Below are positions 61,127-64,000 of a stretch of 64,000 nt of DNA, one piece after another. The stretch spans positions 18,640,071-18,704,070 of the forward strand of contig NC_080731.1 of assembly GCF_019097595.1 (NCBI RefSeq), in the 5' to 3' direction. Each line of letters opens with the position of its first letter. The stretch's first letter is position 1. The notes beneath the pieces are model-generated. The model saw nothing but the letters and a program-made list of their open reading frames with translations, was not told the origin of the DNA and made no database searches. Source of the stretch: Hemibagrus wyckioides. Taxonomy: Eukaryota > Chordata > Actinopteri > Siluriformes > Bagridae. The translations under genes and the position numbers were made by a program.

Positions 61127-61258
61127 TCACACATTCCTATGGCCCACTGAAGAATATACAACATGAAGATCCTCTTTAACATCATGTCTCTTGTTCCTCT
61201 TGGTTTTCTTCTTAGAGAACTGAAGTGCAGCGTAATTCACAGAGTCCGAGTCAGAAAC
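61127..61258 (-). CDS. Ig-receptor last exon, copy 2 (altered C-terminus)
   Basis: Tail exon of the next receptor copy; its other exons lie beyond the right edge of the window. It starts [12 protein letters not shown] after a cag acceptor and keeps both ITIM-like tyrosines. A one-base deletion relative to the copy at 28.19 kb (ggctccac becomes ggcccac on the plus strand) shifts the frame after VVYSSV. The end therefore reads GHRNV and stops at a TGA slightly further on, instead of EP and stop. Confidence 0.7.
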   Translation of the reverse strand, partial: VSDSDSVNYAALQFSKKKTKRNKRHDVKEDLHVVYSSVGHRNV

Positions 61259-61704
61259 CTGCAGGAACACAGAAGATAAACAGAGACGATAAAATAAACA
61301 AGAAGTCTATAAATAATTTCAGTTTAATACTTCTGTCAGTGGAGTTATTAATGAAAAAAAAACTCTATATCTAATAAACAGACAAATATATTTGTATGTA
61401 AATAATGAACCTAATATTTAAATAGCTGAATTTTATTTATTTATTTATTTATTTATTTATTTTTTTTTTTAATGAACAGTACTAAGGAGGTCCTGGGAAA
61501 TTTATTTTAAAGTTTAAAAATGTAAGCAATGTTTGAGAAACCCTTTTTTTTTATTGATTTGTAACTTTAAAACTGCTTTAAATAATGATACATTTTAAAT
61601 AAATACATTTTCATTAATACAGTTCTGAACTGATTTTAAGTATGAATTTATTAGGAAATGTGTGAAAGGTATAGAGTTTTGCTGATGTGCATTATTATTA
61701 TTAT

Positions 61705-63918
61705 TGTAACATCTCAGCTGGCGTCCGAACACCAGAGGGAGGGAGGGAGGGAACATCGATCTATAATCGACACCTGCTGCTTCTCCGCTTCACCAGCAGG
61801 TGGTGCAAGCGAGTTTGATGAGATAATAACAACAGGTAGACCGAGGCTATCACATCACTCTCAGGGATTTGCCAAAATGGACCAAGATGTAAGTACTGTA
61901 CCTTAAGCCATTGAAGACACCAAAGCATTGTTTATGTGTATATTTGTTTTTATAAGTAGTTATTATTAACGTATTTCTTTAACAATAAATGGGAACATTG
62001 CTTACAAAAATTAACCATGTTTTTTGGTGGTAAAAGTGTAGTAACCATATTTTTTGGGTGCATTGATTACAATTGGAAAAAACACAGTTTTACTATGGTA
62101 ACAATGTTTAACAATTGTTTTTGAAAACCAGGGTAATTTATTGGTAACAATGGTTTTATTACAGTAACCATGTTTTTTTCCAACTGAAGGAAAACCATGT
62201 TTTTTTTTGGTTTTAAACCATTGTTAATTTTCGTAAGCAATGTTCCCATTTGTTGTTAATAGAGATACCGGGGAGGAGGGGCCTGAACCCATGCAGGTGG
62301 GACGAACCTGCGTGTCAGAAAAGGAGCATCCACTCCGAGTCCAGCAGCGACTCTGTTTCTACTGTGGGGAGCCCGGCCACCAAGTGTACACATGCCCTGA
62401 AAAGCCATCCGTGTCCAAGGTAGGGGGAAATGTTTTCGTCTCTAGTCTATCCATTCCAGCCCAGATACATTACACTCATGGGTTTTTTTCTGTCTCAGCA
62501 TTAGTAGACTCAGGAGCAGCTACAACTTCACACTATACACTGTGCCACCCCTTTACAAGTAACTGCCATAAATAATCAACCCATTAGTGAAGGATATATT
62601 TCTCGCCAGACTAAACCACTCACACTCCAGGTTGGACTTTTTCACCATGAATCTCTCACCTTCTATGTTTTCTCTTCACCATCTAACCCTATCATTCTGG
62701 GCTTCCCATGGTTACAACTTCAGAATCCCCAAATATCATGGAAGGAGGGAGAATTACTACTTTGTTCAGTCCAGACAAGACAAACCCTTGAGTCTGCCTC
62801 TCATCCCTGCCTCCATCTATCATTCTGGTCCCAATTCAGTGGAATCTCCTGGAGGAAACTCTGCCTCCCGACCATGGTCCGTACCAGAGTCTTGCAAGGG
62901 GTTCACGAAGCCCCCAGCTCAGATCACCCTGGTATTCGCAAAACTTGTTAGCTAGTACAAAACCATTTCTGGTGGCCTACTCTACCCCACAATGTTGAGG
63001 ATTGCATCAAGTCATGTCCCACATGTGCTCAAACCCGTACCAGCCGTCGGTTTCCGGAGGGCCTTCTTGAACCCCTACCGATTCCCCAACGACCTTGGTC
63101 ACACATTTCCATAGACTTCCTGACTGACCTACCTGATTCCAAGGGGTTCACCACCATCCTGGTGACCGATTCTCCAAAGCCAGCAGACTAATTCCCTTTG
63201 TGTGTTTACCCACCGCCATGGAAACTGCTAATGCCTTGTTTAACCACATGTTCAGGACTTATGGCCTTCTGCAAGATATTGTGTCTGACTGGGGGCCTCA
63301 GTTCACCTATCTCATCTGGAGGGCCTTCTGCAACCAACTGGGCATCAACATCAGCCTGAGCTCAGGATACCATCCTCAAACCAATGGCCAAGCAGAACGT
63401 CTGAACCAGGAGATCAGAAGGTTCCTCCGTTCATCCTGTAGCCGTGAACAGCATTGCTGGAGTGAGTTCCTCCCCTGGGCCTAATATGCCCAGAATTCAC
63501 TGGTGTCGTAGAACACCTGGTGGTAGTCATAGAGGGGGTGGGGGGTGGTTGGGGTTTATAACATCTCAGCTGGCATCCGAACACCAGAGAGAGCCCTCTC
63601 CCGAGTTTTGGATGGCAGTCATGAAGAACACTTCCGGAAGTATCTAATACTTAAGTAGTGTGCACACTGCTTTCTACTAGAAGTATCATTTCTAGTCAAA
63701 CATACCAAGCCTTGCATTGCCATTGTCGTGTTGGATTATTGTGTAATGCCCTTTGCCTGCCTATTTCCACATTTTGAGTCTTGTTTTGTGTTTATCAGAT
63801 TTGTTTGCCTCAGTGTTTGTTTTCCCAGTTTTGACCCTTTCGCTTTGCTTTCTGACGTATCCGCTTGCTGCTTTTGTTAATAAATTGCATATGGACCTCA
63901 TTCGCCTCCAGTGTGTCC

Positions 63919-63920
<2 letters not shown>
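61705..63920 (+). mobile_element. Second Ty3/gypsy remnant, copy 2
   Basis: Counterpart of 28790-30810. It retains about 200 bp (62.58-62.77 kb) lost in copy 1, encoding the back half of the protease (for example ILGFPWLQLQNPQISW in one frame). Knuckle and integrase motifs are the same. The 3' LTR is about 63556-63920 and is followed by a shorter ATT array. Confidence 0.88.
61983..62255. mobile_element. MITE with TTAA flanks, copy 2
   Basis: Counterpart of 29068-29342. Its left inverted repeat (CAATAAATGGGAACATTGCT) matches the right one better because it lacks the extra base of copy 1. Confidence 0.7.
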
Positions 63921-63953
<33 letters not shown>

Positions 63954-64000
63954 AAAATTATACTAAATATGCTGAATATCCAGCTTCTGTAAGTTATGTG

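Noticed and set aside
60997..61185. Minus-strand frame beginning [13 protein letters not shown] as a membrane peptide
   Set aside because: It is an alternative frame of the receptor tail exon, out of phase with the splice acceptor.

Overview
This is a vertebrate nuclear region, most likely teleost and possibly an otophysan (the species cannot be fixed from sequence alone). The evidence is spliced immune genes with GT-AG introns, MHC class I exons of the fish type, teleost LINE, Tc1 and Ty3/gypsy families, and abundant CA, ATT, TATC and AT microsatellites. Nearly all long open frames are transposon remnants. The host genes are split into small exons and all lie on the minus strand.

The window is essentially one unit repeated head to tail. 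Positions 1 to about 30,897 match 34,382 to 64,000 almost base for base. The offset starts at 34,381 and falls to 33,110 because of indels. Positions 30,898-34,381 are seen once. Most of the two units differ by under about 1% by eye. A patch at about 22.0-25.7 kb versus 56.1-58.7 kb is clearly more diverged.

Each unit carries, read on the minus strand: (a) an Ig V-set inhibitory receptor (leader, V domain, transmembrane segment, tail with two ITIMs); the complete six-exon gene in the middle of the window (35,393 to 28,189) predicts 232 residues; (b) an MHC class I heavy-chain gene with six exons, all phases compatible, predicting 349 residues (26,741 to 10,650 and 59,696 to 45,066); its first intron is about 12.9 kb in copy 1 and 11.5 kb in copy 2 and is packed with nested retrotransposons; (c) a broken second class I gene, of which half an alpha-2 exon remains (9.1-9.3 kb and 43.5-43.7 kb); (d) an orphan class I-type leader exon with a remnant of its promoter (4.9-5.5 kb and 39.3-39.9 kb); (e) an unassigned 123-nt exon candidate (1.3-1.4 kb and 35.7-35.8 kb).

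The mobile-element layer includes a CR1/L2-type LINE split by a second LINE, an L1-type LINE split by a tRNA-headed SINE-like repeat (itself split by a Ty3/gypsy element in copy 1 only), a 5'-truncated LINE present only in copy 2, a second internally deleted Ty3/gypsy element, and a Tc1-like transposon nested in an older Tc1. Two insertions have matching empty sites in the other unit.

The likely biology is a compact, recently copied cassette of a non-classical-looking class I molecule next to an ITIM-bearing Ig receptor. Whether the two units are a true tandem duplication or two haplotypes joined by the assembler cannot be settled from this sequence.
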